From assembly GCF_024400215.1 (NCBI RefSeq), contig NZ_CP053748.1, positions 5,704,001 to 5,768,000 on the forward strand: DNA of 64,000 nucleotides, in the 5' to 3' direction. This DNA comes from Massilia sp. erpn. GTDB taxonomy: Bacteria > Pseudomonadota > Gammaproteobacteria > Burkholderiales > Burkholderiaceae_D. A program made the position numbers and the translations under genes. The notes under the pieces are model-generated. The model had not been told where the DNA came from. It saw only the letters and a program-made list of their open reading frames with translations, and did not search any database. Positions 1-9,567 of the stretch are shown here, piece after piece (position 1 is the first letter of the stretch; each line of letters starts with the position of its first letter).

Positions 1-157
1 CCTCATCGTGCATCCAGGTCGATTCGATATAGTCGCGGCTTTCTTTCAGCGCGGCGCGCGAGGAGGCGGCCAGTTCCACTCGCGCATGCGGCGCGCGGGC
101 CACGGCCAGCACCTGTTCGGCGCTCAGATTGAAGCCGTCGATGATTACCTTTTCCAT
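1..157 (-). CDS. Aromatic amino acid ammonia-lyase (HAL/PAL family), N-terminal fragment
   Basis: Only the first 52 codons lie in the window; the gene runs off the left edge. It begins MEKVIIDGFNLSAEQVLAVA and continues into a stretch resembling the N-terminus of histidine/phenylalanine ammonia-lyases (VARAPHARVELAASSRAAL, then an ESR segment), just before where the family has its VYGxNTG motif. These enzymes remove ammonia from an aromatic amino acid without a cofactor, using an MIO group made from Ala-Ser-Gly. That motif is outside the window, so family and substrate are tentative. An AGGAAG ribosome site precedes the ATG. The gene follows puuD by 15 bases on the same strand and is probably cotranscribed with it. 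Confidence 0.55.
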   Translation of the reverse strand, partial: MEKVIIDGFNLSAEQVLAVARAPHARVELAASSRAALKESRDYIESTWMHDE

Positions 158-172
158 TTGTTCTTCCTGTTC

Positions 173-1492
173 TCAGTTGGCGCCGGATTCGAACCAGTCG
201 CCAATCAGTTTGCGTTCGCCATCGGTCATCTGGGTCAGATTCGCCAACGGCATGTCCTTGCTCTGCACCACGCGCTGATACACCTTGGCGGCGTGCTGGC
301 GCGTCAGTTCCGGTGTTTGCAGCATCAAGCCGCTCGGCGGCGATGCAAAGCCGGCCTGCGTCGGCTGGGCCGAGTGGCAGGAGGCGCAGCGCTGCTGGAT
401 CACTTCCTGCACCTTGGCGATGCCGGGATGGCTGGCCGCGGCGGCCGACGCGGCGCCAGTTGACGCAAGGGCTGTGCCGTCCGCGCCGGCGTGGACATCG
501 GCATGGGTATCGGCGCGCGCATCGCCGGTGGCGCCAGCGGACGGCGCGGCGGCCACCGCCGGCTTGCGCGGCGCGGGAGCAATCGCAATCGCCACCGCCA
601 TCAGCAGAGCCACGCCCGCAATCGGATAAGCCACCGACACCTTGCCGGCATGGCGCAGATTGAAGAAATGGCGGATCAGCACACCAGCGGCCATGATCGC
701 GGCCAGAATCAGCCAGCTATACGCATGGCCATAGGTCATCGCGTAATGGTTGCTGATCATGATGAGCAGCACCGGCAGCGTGAAGTAGTTGTTATGCACG
801 CTGCGCTGCTTGGCCTTCTTGCCATAGATCGGATCGGGCGATTTCCCCTCCTTCATCGCTTCCACCAGCTTGCGCTGGCCGGGAATGATCACGAACAGCA
901 CATTCCCCACCATCATGGTGCCGATCATCGCACCCACATGGATATAGGCCGCGCGGCCGCTCAGCAGCTTGGTCAATACGAAGCCCGCCGCCACGATCAG
1001 CACGAACATCACCACGCCCAGCAAGCCTTCGCGCTGGCCCAGCGGCGACTTGCACAGCAGGTCGTACACCAGCCAGCCCAGGGCCAGCGTACCAAGACCC
1101 ACGCCCACCGCCTGCACCGGGCTCAGATCGGCCACGCTGCGATCGATCATCATGGCCGAAGCGTTGAAGTAGTAGACGATGAAGAGCATGGCGAAGCCGC
1201 TCAGCCAAGTGGCATACGCCTCCCATTTGAACCAGTGCAGCTCGGCCGGCAGTTCGGCCGGCGCCACCAGGTATTTCTGCGGATTGTAGAAGCCGCCGCC
1301 GTGCACGGCCCACAGCTCGCCCATCACGCCTTTCTTGGCGAGCGGGCTGCCCGCTTGCGGCGGCCGGATCGAATTGTCCAGCCAGACGAAGTAAAAGGAG
1401 GCGCCGATCCAGGCAATGCCGGTGATCAGATGCAGCCAGCGCACCAAGAGGTTCAGCCACTCCACTCCATAGGGTCCGAATAGTGCTTCCAT
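173..1492 (-). CDS. puuD: Urate hydroxylase PuuD (membrane urate oxidase with cytochrome c domain)
   Basis: 439 residues from the chosen ATG. The N-terminal part has about eight hydrophobic segments (for example WLNLLVRWLHLITGIAWIGA near the start), as in the membrane-bound urate oxidases of the PuuD family, which convert urate to 5-hydroxyisourate. The C-terminus carries a haem c motif, CASCH, near residue 369, with a candidate axial Met near 414; in this family electrons are passed to the respiratory chain rather than making peroxide. The open frame extends further upstream, but the family N-terminus fits MEALFGPYG, which has GGAAGAG four bases before it. It lies opposite a LysR gene and close to purine permease and xanthine dehydrogenase genes, which fits purine breakdown. 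Confidence 0.9.
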   Translation of the reverse strand: MEALFGPYGVEWLNLLVRWLHLITGIAWIGASFYFVWLDNSIRPPQAGSPLAKKGVMGELWAVHGGGFYNPQKYLVAPAELPAELHWFKWEAYATWLSGFAMLFIVYYFNASAMMIDRSVADLSPVQAVGVGLGTLALGWLVYDLLCKSPLGQREGLLGVVMFVLIVAAGFVLTKLLSGRAAYIHVGAMIGTMMVGNVLFVIIPGQRKLVEAMKEGKSPDPIYGKKAKQRSVHNNYFTLPVLLIMISNHYAMTYGHAYSWLILAAIMAAGVLIRHFFNLRHAGKVSVAYPIAGVALLMAVAIAIAPAPRKPAVAAAPSAGATGDARADTHADVHAGADGTALASTGAASAAAASHPGIAKVQEVIQQRCASCHSAQPTQAGFASPPSGLMLQTPELTRQHAAKVYQRVVQSKDMPLANLTQMTDGERKLIGDWFESGAN

Positions 1493-1753
1493 GTCTCTTC
1501 CATTTTGTTGTCCCATCTGCCTCTGCGGGCAATTCAGATGGCTGAGGTCCGGTCGTTCTTCCATCGCCGCTACGACCGTCATGACCGGCATTGCGCCGGG
1601 GTGAGTGAAAAGATAAGGGTTGAAGGCGCGCCTCGTCCTGCATGTTTTTTTATAACTGCCATATGCGCTGACATATACATAACGAGGCCATAAATATGCG
1701 AATCTCCATACGACACATATAAAAGCGCCAATGAGCGCAAGAGGAGACAAGCC
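1493..1753. promoter_or_regulatory. Divergent control region between puuD and a LysR gene
   Basis: This 261-base region holds no credible gene. Its right half is AT-rich and repeats short CATATG/ATATGCG elements (about 1660-1725), unlike its GC-rich surroundings. The layout is typical for a LysR regulator controlling its divergent neighbour, so a T-N11-A type operator and both promoters are expected here. I could not single out one convincing -35/-10 pair. Confidence 0.45.
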
Positions 1754-2689
1754 ATGTCGCGGTTGCCGGAGCATCTGGATCTGCATCTGATCCGCATTCT
1801 GTATTTGCTGTTGTGTGAAAAGAACGTCTCGCGCGTGGCGCTGAAACTGAATCAGCCGCAGCCCTCGATCTCGGCCTCGCTGCGCCGCCTGCGCGAGCTG
1901 ACCGGCGATCCCCTGCTGGTGCGCGGCGGGCGCGGCATGGTGCCCACCCAGCACGGCGAAAGCCTGCTGAAACCCGCCAAGCGCATTCTCGACGAGACCG
2001 AAAACCTGTTCATGCCGAAAACGGCCTTCGTCCCGCTAGAGGAAGCGCGCACCTTCCACATCGCCGCGCCGGACTATATGAACACCCAGTTCTTCACCGA
2101 GGTGATCGCCCGCCTGCGCCGCGAATCGCCGCGCAGCCGCATGGTGATCCATGCGCTGGGGCCGGAGTCCGACTATGTGCGCCTGCTGTCGGACGGCGAG
2201 CTCGATCTGGTGGTCGCCAACTGGGACGAGCCGCCCGCCCACCTGCATATCTCCAAGCTGTTCGACGACCCCATCGTCTGCCTGATGCGCGCCAACACGG
2301 CGTATGCGCGCCGCACCAATAAGGACGGCATGACGGTCGAGGACTACCTCTCGCTGCCGCATGCGGCGCCGACCCAGATCCTGCCCGGCTACCACGGCAA
2401 CATCGATGCCTTCCTCGAACAGCAGAATATGGAACGCAATGTGGTGGTCGAATCGGCCCATTTCCGCATGCTGCCGTATATGGTGGCGCAGACCGACCTG
2501 GTGCTGACGGCGGGCCAGCAGTTCGCCAGCTATTACGAAAACACGCTGGGCCTCAAATCCTACAAGGTACCGGTCAAATTCCCGCCGCTGCGCTTCTACC
2601 AGCTGTGGCACGAGCGCTCTCACCAGGCCACCGAACACAAATGGCTGCGCGCCCAGGTCGCGGCGGCGGCCAAGCTGCTGTCGAAGTGA
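1754..2689 (+). CDS. LysR-family transcriptional regulator, probably of purine catabolism
   Basis: 311 residues. The N-terminus has the LysR winged helix-turn-helix (residues about 10-65, with NVSRVALKLNQPQPSISASL as its core), and the rest is a periplasmic-binding-protein-like effector domain with the usual length for the family. It is transcribed away from puuD, with 261 bases between the start codons, and is followed by the purine permease and xdhAB on the same strand. From position alone it is likely to sense a purine intermediate such as urate or xanthine and to control puuD and possibly the downstream genes. The ligand is inferred, not seen. Confidence 0.85.
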   Translation: MSRLPEHLDLHLIRILYLLLCEKNVSRVALKLNQPQPSISASLRRLRELTGDPLLVRGGRGMVPTQHGESLLKPAKRILDETENLFMPKTAFVPLEEARTFHIAAPDYMNTQFFTEVIARLRRESPRSRMVIHALGPESDYVRLLSDGELDLVVANWDEPPAHLHISKLFDDPIVCLMRANTAYARRTNKDGMTVEDYLSLPHAAPTQILPGYHGNIDAFLEQQNMERNVVVESAHFRMLPYMVAQTDLVLTAGQQFASYYENTLGLKSYKVPVKFPPLRFYQLWHERSHQATEHKWLRAQVAAAAKLLSK

Positions 2690-2882
2690 CGTTGTTTTTG
2701 AGGCCGCGGCGGGCGCTTATAGCGGCAAGCCGATAGCTGGTATTCGGCTGGCGATACGAGCAAGACTGTTATTTGCACGACATTAGATACGCTGCGGCCC
2801 TTTCCGCACAACGCCAATTTTTCGACCGGCATAGACCGGCGAGTTTTCCGGCGTCAAAAAACCATAAACAGAGACACGAGAC

Positions 2883-4181
2883 ATGAACTTCCTTGAAAAC
2901 TTCTTCAAGCTGAGTGCTAACGGCACCACCGTGCGCACCGAGCTTCTGGCTGGCCTCACCACTTTCCTGACGATGGCCTACATCATCTTCGTCAACCCTT
3001 CGATCCTGGGCGATGCCGGCATGCCCAAGGACGCGGTCTTCGTCGCCACCTGCATGGCGGCAGCGGTGGGCACCCTCATCATGGGCCTGTATGCGAACTA
3101 TCCGATCGGCCTGGCGCCGAGCATGGGGTTGAATGCCTACTTCGCCTACGGCGTGGTGAAAGGCATGGGCTTTACCTGGGAGGCGGCGCTGGGCGCGGTG
3201 TTCATTTCCGGCTGCCTGTTCCTGTTCGTCAGCCTGTTCAAGATCCGTGAACTCATCATCAACAGCATTCCGCCCTCGCTGCGCATTGCCATCCCGGCCG
3301 GCATCGGCCTGTTCCTGGCACTGATCTCGCTGAAGAACGCGGGCATCGTGGTGGCCAGTCCCGCCACCTTCGTCACCATGGGCGACCTGCATTCGCCCGC
3401 GCCGGTGCTGGCCATTCTCGGCTTCCTCATCATCGTGGCGCTGGACCGGCTGCGCGTGCCGGGCGCCCTGCTGATCGGCATCCTGTCGGTCACGGTGCTG
3501 AGCTTTTTCTTCGGCGGCAACCACTTCAACGGCATCGTCTCCGCCCCGCCCTCGCTGGCGCCGACCGTGATGAAGCTGGACCTGATGGGCGCCATTGCCC
3601 ATGGCCTGATCAATGTGGTGCTGGTGTTCTTTCTGGTTGAACTGTTCGACGCCACCGGCACCCTGATCGGCGTGGCGCAGCGTGCCGGTCTGCTCAAGAA
3701 CGGCAAAATGGACCGCATGAACCGCGCCCTGCTGGCCGACAGTGGCGCCATCGTCGTCGGTTCCGTGCTCGGCACCTCCAGTACCACCGCCTACATCGAA
3801 AGCGCGGCCGGCGTGCAGGAAGGCGGCCGCACCGGCCTGACCGCCGTCGCCATCGCCGTGCTGTTCCTGCTCTGCCTCTTCATCGCGCCGCTGGCCAGCG
3901 TGGTGCCGGCCTACGCCACCGCACCGGCCCTGTTCTTCGTGGCCTGCCTGATGCTGCGCGAACTGGCCGAAATCAACTGGCATGAAACCACCGAATGCGT
4001 GCCGGCCGTGGTCACGGCCCTGGTCATGCCCTTTACCTATTCGATTGCCAACGGTCTGGCTCTGGGCTTCATCAGCTATGCCGTGCTCAAACTCCTGACC
4101 GGCCAGCACCGCCAGGTCAGCACCGTGATCTGGGGGATCGCCGGCGTCTTCCTGTTCAAAACCATTTACCTGCCTGGCTGA
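2883..4181 (+). CDS. NCS2-family purine permease (AzgA/PbuG-like)
   Basis: 432 residues, almost entirely hydrophobic membrane segments. Family signatures are visible: the start NFLENFFKLSANGTTVRTEL, the MGLNAYFAYG region near residue 83, and GTSSTTAYIESAAGVQEGGR near residue 298, typical of the AzgA branch that imports adenine, guanine or hypoxanthine by proton symport. The gene is followed after 15 bases by xdhA, so uptake and oxidation of purines are probably in one transcript. The 193 bases before it hold no gene that I can support. Confidence 0.9.
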   Translation: MNFLENFFKLSANGTTVRTELLAGLTTFLTMAYIIFVNPSILGDAGMPKDAVFVATCMAAAVGTLIMGLYANYPIGLAPSMGLNAYFAYGVVKGMGFTWEAALGAVFISGCLFLFVSLFKIRELIINSIPPSLRIAIPAGIGLFLALISLKNAGIVVASPATFVTMGDLHSPAPVLAILGFLIIVALDRLRVPGALLIGILSVTVLSFFFGGNHFNGIVSAPPSLAPTVMKLDLMGAIAHGLINVVLVFFLVELFDATGTLIGVAQRAGLLKNGKMDRMNRALLADSGAIVVGSVLGTSSTTAYIESAAGVQEGGRTGLTAVAIAVLFLLCLFIAPLASVVPAYATAPALFFVACLMLRELAEINWHETTECVPAVVTALVMPFTYSIANGLALGFISYAVLKLLTGQHRQVSTVIWGIAGVFLFKTIYLPG

Positions 4182-4196
4182 TTCTGGAGAAGCACG

Positions 4197-5687
4197 ATGT
4201 CCGACCCGATTCGTTTCTACTACCAGGGCAAGGTGCGCGAAGCCAGCGCCCTGTCGCCCACGCGCACGGTCCTGCAGCATCTGCGCGAAGACTTGCACTG
4301 CACCGGCACCAAGGAAGGCTGCGCCGAAGGCGACTGCGGCGCATGCACCGTGGTGATCGGCACACTGAAAGAGGGCGGCCTGGAGCTGAAAAGCGTCAAC
4401 TCCTGCATACAGTTCCTGCCCACGCTGGACGGCAAAGCCCTGTTCACCGTGGAAGACCTGAAACAGGACGACGGCCGTCTGCATCCGGTGCAGCAAGCCC
4501 TGGTGGAATGCCATGGATCGCAATGCGGCTTCTGTACGCCGGGCTTCGCCATGTCGCTCTGGAGCCTGTACCTGAAGCAGGAGAATGCCGCCGAACCGCC
4601 CTGCCGCAAGCAGATCGACGAAACCCTCTCAGGCAATCTATGCCGCTGCACCGGCTACCGCCCCATCATCGATGCGGCCCAGCGCATGGGCGAGCTGCCG
4701 CATGCCGCCTTCGACCGCGCCGCCGTGCAGGCCGAACTGGAGAGCCTGCAAAGGGAGCGCATGTTCAGCTACACCCACGACGGCCAGACCTTCCACGCGC
4801 CGCGCACCCTGGACGAACTGGCGGCCCTGCGCGCCGCCAAGCCCACGGCCACCATCCTGTCCGGCTCCACCGATGTGGGCCTGTGGGTGACGAAACAGAT
4901 GCGCAATCTGGGCGATGTGATCTATGTGCGCCAGGTTCCCGAGCTGCTGCGCATGCGCACCTATGGCGGCATCCTCGAAATCGGCGCCGCAGTTTCGCTG
5001 GACGATGCCTATCGCGCCATCTGCGAGCACTATCCGCAGGAATTGACGGAGCTGTGGCAGCGCTTTGCCTCCCAACCCATCCGCAATACCGGCACCCTGG
5101 GCGGCAGCGTCGCCAACGGCTCTCCCATCGGCGATTCGGCGCCGTGGATGATTGCGCTTGGCGCGCGCATCGTGCTGCGCAGCACCGAGGGCCAGCGCAC
5201 CATGCCGCTGCAGGACTTCTATCTCGACTACATGAAGAAGGACTGGCAGCCCGGCGAATTCGTGGAAGCCGTGCGCATCCCCCTGCCCCACACCGGCCTG
5301 CAGTTCCGCACCTACAAACTGGCCAAGCGCTACGACCAGGATATATCCGCCGTCTGCGCCGCTTTCGCCGTAACCTTGGACAAGGCCGGCATCGCGCGCA
5401 ATGTGCATATCGCTTTCGGCGGCATGGCCGCCACCTCGCGCCGCGCGCCGCTGGCCGAAGCCGCGCTGGAAGGCCAGCCCTGGAACGAGAACGCGCTGAA
5501 CGCCGCCATGGCCGCCCTGGCCCAGGATTACAGCCCGCTCAGCGATATGCGCGCCAGCGCGCGCTACCGCATGCGCAGCGCGCAAAACCTGCTGCGCCGC
5601 TTCTGGCTTGAGACGCGTCCGGAGCAGCCTTTGCCCGCCGCCGAGATCAATGCTTTCGCCTACTCAGATAACTACGCACTCGCATGA
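4197..5687 (+). CDS. xdhA: Xanthine dehydrogenase small subunit XdhA (2Fe-2S and FAD)
   Basis: 496 residues. The N-terminal ferredoxin-like domain has the plant-type [2Fe-2S] cysteines around residues 42-50 (GCAEGDCGACTVV). The second [2Fe-2S] helical domain follows, with CGFCTPGF and GNLCRCTGYRP. From about residue 195 there is an FAD-binding PCMH-type domain (TILSGSTDVGLWVTK, then GGSVANGSPIGDSAP) and a C-terminal CO-dehydrogenase-flavoprotein-like domain. The subunit carries electrons from the molybdenum site to FAD and NAD+. It overlaps xdhB by four bases (ATGA), indicating translational coupling. Confidence 0.96.
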   Translation: MSDPIRFYYQGKVREASALSPTRTVLQHLREDLHCTGTKEGCAEGDCGACTVVIGTLKEGGLELKSVNSCIQFLPTLDGKALFTVEDLKQDDGRLHPVQQALVECHGSQCGFCTPGFAMSLWSLYLKQENAAEPPCRKQIDETLSGNLCRCTGYRPIIDAAQRMGELPHAAFDRAAVQAELESLQRERMFSYTHDGQTFHAPRTLDELAALRAAKPTATILSGSTDVGLWVTKQMRNLGDVIYVRQVPELLRMRTYGGILEIGAAVSLDDAYRAICEHYPQELTELWQRFASQPIRNTGTLGGSVANGSPIGDSAPWMIALGARIVLRSTEGQRTMPLQDFYLDYMKKDWQPGEFVEAVRIPLPHTGLQFRTYKLAKRYDQDISAVCAAFAVTLDKAGIARNVHIAFGGMAATSRRAPLAEAALEGQPWNENALNAAMAALAQDYSPLSDMRASARYRMRSAQNLLRRFWLETRPEQPLPAAEINAFAYSDNYALA

Positions 5688-8035
5688 ACAGCAAAACCGA
5701 AGCATTCCTGACGCCGGAATCGGTCAAGGCATGGGCCGAAGTCGGCCTCTCGCATCCGCATGAATCGGCCATCCTGCACGTCCTGGGCGAGGCCACCTAT
5801 ACCGACGACATTCCCGAAGCCCAGGGTACGCTGCACGCGGCGCTGGGCCTGTCGGCCAAGGCGCATGCGCGCATCGCCGCGTTGAACCTGGCGCCGGTGC
5901 TGGCCGCGCCGGGCGTGGTGGCGGCCTATACCTGGCGCGACATCCCCGGCACCAACGACTGCGGCCCCATCATCCACGACGACCCCATTCTGGCCGAGGA
6001 AAAGGTCGAATACGTGGGCCAGCCCATCTTCGTCGTGGTGGCGGACTCGCACGACAATGCCCGCCGCGCAGCGCGCAAGGCCGAGGTGCAGTATGAGGAG
6101 CTGCCCGCCATCCTGACGCCGGAAGCGGCGCGCGATGCGCAATCCTTCGTCGTGCCGCCCATGCGCCTGGCGCGCGGCGAGGCGCAGCAGGCGCTGGAAG
6201 CCTCGCCACACCGAGTAAAAGGTAAGCTGCATGTGAGCGGACAGGAACAGTTCTACCTCGAAGGTCAGATTTCCTACGCCATCCCCAAGGAAGGCGACGG
6301 CATGCTGGTGCTGTGCTCCACCCAGCACCCGACCGAGATGCAGCATGTGGTGGCGCACGCCCTGCACCGCCCATCGCACGCCATCGTGGTCGAGTGCCGC
6401 CGCATGGGCGGCGGCTTTGGCGGCAAGGAATCGCAATCAGCGCTGTGGGCCGCCTGCGCCGCCATCAGCGCGGCCAAGCTGAAACGCCCCGTCAAGCTGC
6501 GCGCCGACCGCGACGACGATATGATGGTGACAGGCAAACGCCACTGCTTCTACTACGAATACGAGATCGGCCACGATGCGGACGGCCGCATCACCGCAGC
6601 CAAGGTCGAGATGGTGTCGCGCGCAGGCTTCTCGGCCGACCTTTCGGCGCCGGTCGCCACGCGCGCCATCTGCCACTTCGACAATACCTACTACCTGAGC
6701 GACGTCGATATCCGCGCCATGGCGGGCAAAACGAATACCCAGTCGAATACCGCCTTCCGCGGTTTCGGCGGCCCGCAAGGCGCGATCGCCATCGAATACA
6801 TCGTGGACGAAATCGCGCGCAACTTGGGCAAGGATGCGCTGGACGTCCGCAAGATCAATTTCTACGGCCGCAACGATGAGGAAGGCCGCAACGTCACGCA
6901 ATACGGCCAGAAAGTGGTCGATAACGTCATCCACGAACTGGTGGCCCAATTGGAGCACGACAGTGCCTACCGCGCCCGCCGCGCCGCCATCGACGAATTC
7001 AATGCGCGCAGCGCGGTGCTGAAGAAAGGCCTGGCGCTGACGCCCGTGAAGTTCGGCATCGCCTTCAACGTGACCCACTTCAACCAGGCCGGTGCGCTGG
7101 TCCACATCTATACGGACGGCTCGGTACTGGTCAACCACGGCGGCACCGAGATGGGCCAGGGCATCAACACCAAGGTCTGCCAGGTGGTGGCGCATGAACT
7201 GGGCATTCCGCTGCACCGTGTGCGCATCAGCGCCACCGATACCAGCAAGGTCGCCAATACCTCGGCCACCGCCGCCTCCACTGGCGCGGACCTGAACGGC
7301 AAGGCAGCGCAGGATGCGGCCCACACCCTGCGTCAGCGCCTCGCCACCTTCGCCGCAGCGCAATTCGGCTGCGAGTTGGCCGAGGTGCAGTTCGCCGATG
7401 GCGTGGTGTATGGTGGGGCGGAAGCGGCCATGTCATTCGCCGATCTGGTGCAGAAAGCGTATCTGGCACGCATCCAGCTCTGGTCGGACGGCTTCTACGC
7501 CACGCCGGGCCTGAGCTGGGATCCGAAAACCATGAGCGGTAACCCCTTCGGCTATTTCGCCTATGGCGCTTCAGTATCGGAAGTGATCGTCGATACGTTG
7601 ACGGGGGAATGGAAGCTGCTGGAAGCGAATGCACTTTACGATGCGGGCAATTCGCTGAACCCGGCCATCGACATCGGTCAGGTGGAAGGCGCCTTCATCC
7701 AGGGCATGGGTTGGCTGACGACGGAGGAGCTGTGGTGGAACGCGGGCGGCAAGCTGATGACGCACGCGCCATCGACCTACAAGATTCCGGCGATATCGGA
7801 CTGCCCGCGCAATCTGGACGTGAAGCTGTTCAAGAACCGCAACAGCTTCGACAGCATCCACCGCTCCAAGGCGGTGGGCGAGCCGCCGCTGCTGCTGCCC
7901 TTCTCGGTGTTTCTGGCGATCCGCGACGCGGTGTCGGCGGTGGGCAAGCACCGCCACAATCCGCCGCTGCGCGCCCCGGCCACCTGCGAAGCCATCCTCG
8001 ACGCCATCGACGCCGTGCTCGCTGCTGCGGACTAA
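5684..8035 (+). CDS. xdhB: Xanthine dehydrogenase molybdopterin-binding subunit XdhB
   Basis: 783 residues, the normal length for bacterial XdhB. The N-terminus has the aldehyde oxidase/xanthine dehydrogenase a/b hammerhead domain (ATYTDDIPEAQGTLHAALGL), followed by the molybdopterin-binding domain with RRMGGGFGGKE, an AFRGFGGPQ segment and GGTEMGQGINTK. The C-terminal part contains the KAVGEPPLLL segment with the catalytic glutamate region. It oxidises hypoxanthine and xanthine to urate, the substrate of the PuuD enzyme encoded nearby. An xdhC maturation gene often follows in related bacteria, but here the next gene is yceH on the opposite strand, so XdhC must be encoded elsewhere. Confidence 0.96.
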   Translation: MNSKTEAFLTPESVKAWAEVGLSHPHESAILHVLGEATYTDDIPEAQGTLHAALGLSAKAHARIAALNLAPVLAAPGVVAAYTWRDIPGTNDCGPIIHDDPILAEEKVEYVGQPIFVVVADSHDNARRAARKAEVQYEELPAILTPEAARDAQSFVVPPMRLARGEAQQALEASPHRVKGKLHVSGQEQFYLEGQISYAIPKEGDGMLVLCSTQHPTEMQHVVAHALHRPSHAIVVECRRMGGGFGGKESQSALWAACAAISAAKLKRPVKLRADRDDDMMVTGKRHCFYYEYEIGHDADGRITAAKVEMVSRAGFSADLSAPVATRAICHFDNTYYLSDVDIRAMAGKTNTQSNTAFRGFGGPQGAIAIEYIVDEIARNLGKDALDVRKINFYGRNDEEGRNVTQYGQKVVDNVIHELVAQLEHDSAYRARRAAIDEFNARSAVLKKGLALTPVKFGIAFNVTHFNQAGALVHIYTDGSVLVNHGGTEMGQGINTKVCQVVAHELGIPLHRVRISATDTSKVANTSATAASTGADLNGKAAQDAAHTLRQRLATFAAAQFGCELAEVQFADGVVYGGAEAAMSFADLVQKAYLARIQLWSDGFYATPGLSWDPKTMSGNPFGYFAYGASVSEVIVDTLTGEWKLLEANALYDAGNSLNPAIDIGQVEGAFIQGMGWLTTEELWWNAGGKLMTHAPSTYKIPAISDCPRNLDVKLFKNRNSFDSIHRSKAVGEPPLLLPFSVFLAIRDAVSAVGKHRHNPPLRAPATCEAILDAIDAVLAAAD

Positions 8036-8037
8036 GC

Positions 8038-8721
8038 TTACTCGAACTGTTTTTTGAACTGCTCGAACTGCGCGGCGAGGTCGGCGAAATCGGCGCGCAG
8101 TTGCTGGACTTCCTGCTCCAGCTGGGCCACGCGGTCGTTGCGCGAGCCGCTGCTGACGCTTCCGGCATAACCGGCGGCGGTTTCCTCGCGCGCCAGCACT
8201 TCTTCGCCGCCCAGCAGCTGGCCGTAGCGCGGCTCCTTGGTGCCGGGCGCCAGCGCCAGCTTGGCCACCAGCGGCGGGTATTTATCGATCAGAAATTGCA
8301 GCGCGGTTTCCACCTCGGCCACGCTCTTGAATTCGTGCATGCGGCCGCTGCGGGTGCGGATTTCACCCGCAGTCTGCAAGCCGCGCAGCATCAGCATCGT
8401 CAGGACGGCGACCTTGTCCTGCTCCAGCGACCACTTGATGCGCATGCGGTGTTCGTACTTGCTGACGCGCGCGCCGGCCTGGCTGATCTGGTTCACCAGT
8501 CGGCGTTCGATCAGGCGCTGCAGCACATCGGACACGGTGTCCTCCGACAGCTGCATCACCGGATCGCGGCTGGAAAGCTGGTTGCAGCCATTGGTGATGG
8601 CGTTCAGCGACATCGGGTAATTATCCGGCGTCAGCGCTTCCTTTTCGGCCAGCACCGCCAGCACGCGGATTTCAAACGGGTCCAGGGTATCGGCGTTGTC
8701 CGCCGCGGCTTCCATGCTCAT
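8038..8721 (-). CDS. YceH family protein (DUF480)
   Basis: 227 residues. It starts with the DUF480 pattern LDPFEIRVLAVLAEKEALTP, followed by YPMSLNAITNGCNQLSSRDPV, which forms two winged-helix-like domains. The C-terminal 40 residues (RVAQLEQEVQQLRADFADLA) are a predicted coiled coil. The family is widespread in Proteobacteria and its biochemical role is not established. The gene converges on xdhB with two bases between the stop codons and lies 9 bases after cysE on the same strand. A second in-frame ATG two codons in is an alternative start. Confidence 0.88.
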   Translation of the reverse strand: MSMEAAADNADTLDPFEIRVLAVLAEKEALTPDNYPMSLNAITNGCNQLSSRDPVMQLSEDTVSDVLQRLIERRLVNQISQAGARVSKYEHRMRIKWSLEQDKVAVLTMLMLRGLQTAGEIRTRSGRMHEFKSVAEVETALQFLIDKYPPLVAKLALAPGTKEPRYGQLLGGEEVLAREETAAGYAGSVSSGSRNDRVAQLEQEVQQLRADFADLAAQFEQFKKQFE

Positions 8722-8730
8722 GCTTTTCCT

Positions 8731-9477
8731 TTACTCGACAAGCTTGTTCAATTGCGCCGGGTCGAAATTCTCGCACTCGGCAATCTTGGGGCAATCCAGC
8801 CCCGCCGCTTTCAATACCGCCATGATGCGCTCGATCTGCTGCTCCTGCGCGTCGGCATGGCTGATCAGGCCGAGCAAGGCCTTGGACAGCGGATCGTCCC
8901 CGTTCGGCGTCACACCATAAGCGGAAAACAGGCGCGAGGTCGCGGAGCCATAACCCTGCTGGTCCTTCTGCACGATATGGGCCGGATTGCCGACCGCCGT
9001 GGCGCCCGCCGGCACGGCCTTCAGCAGCACGGCATTGGAGCCGACCTTGGCATATTCGCCAATGGTAAAGCCGCCCAGCACCTTGGCCCCGGCACCCACG
9101 ATAACACCGCGTTCCAGCGTCGGATGGCGCTTGGCCCCCGCGTGCAGCGAGGTGCCTCCCAGGGTCACGCCCTGGTAGATGGTGCAATCGTCCCCCACCT
9201 CGGCCGTTTCGCCGATCACCACACCGAAGCCATGATCGATGAAAACGCGGTTGCCGATCTGCGCGCCGGGATGAATCTCGATGCCGGTGACGATGCGCGC
9301 CAGATAGGAAATGAAGCGGCCCGGCCATTTCAAGCCGTGCGTCCAGCACCAGTGCGCCGAGCGGTGCGCGGCGATGGCTTGCAGGCCGGGATAACAGGTC
9401 AGCACCTCCCAGCCGTTGCGGGCTGCGGGATCGCGTTCAATGATGCTGCTGATGTCCTGGCGTAATTGGCGAAACAT
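8731..9477 (-). CDS. cysE: Serine O-acetyltransferase CysE
   Basis: 248 residues. The N-terminal helical region is followed by a left-handed beta-helix of hexapeptide repeats (from GAQIGNRVFIDHGFGVVIGE to GAKVLGGFTIGEYAKVGSNA). The motifs HPGAQIG, DHGFG and the GGTSLHAGAKRHP loop match serine acetyltransferases. The enzyme makes O-acetylserine from serine and acetyl-CoA, the first step of cysteine synthesis. The long tail after the beta-helix (about residues 185-248) is typical of the betaproteobacterial forms. It precedes yceH on the same strand. Confidence 0.94.
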   Translation of the reverse strand: MFRQLRQDISSIIERDPAARNGWEVLTCYPGLQAIAAHRSAHWCWTHGLKWPGRFISYLARIVTGIEIHPGAQIGNRVFIDHGFGVVIGETAEVGDDCTIYQGVTLGGTSLHAGAKRHPTLERGVIVGAGAKVLGGFTIGEYAKVGSNAVLLKAVPAGATAVGNPAHIVQKDQQGYGSATSRLFSAYGVTPNGDDPLSKALLGLISHADAQEQQIERIMAVLKAAGLDCPKIAECENFDPAQLNKLVE

Positions 9478-9567
9478 GAAAGGGAAACAGAAAATACGCG
9501 GTGAATGCGGATACGCTCATGGTAGCGCATCCGCCGGGGGAATGCTGGAGGGGAAACGCGGCTGCGC

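Noticed and set aside
1493..1954. Extended N-terminus of the puuD frame
   Set aside because: The extra 154 residues lack family similarity and run into the divergent LysR gene; the ATG at 1492 has a ribosome site and the right N-terminus.
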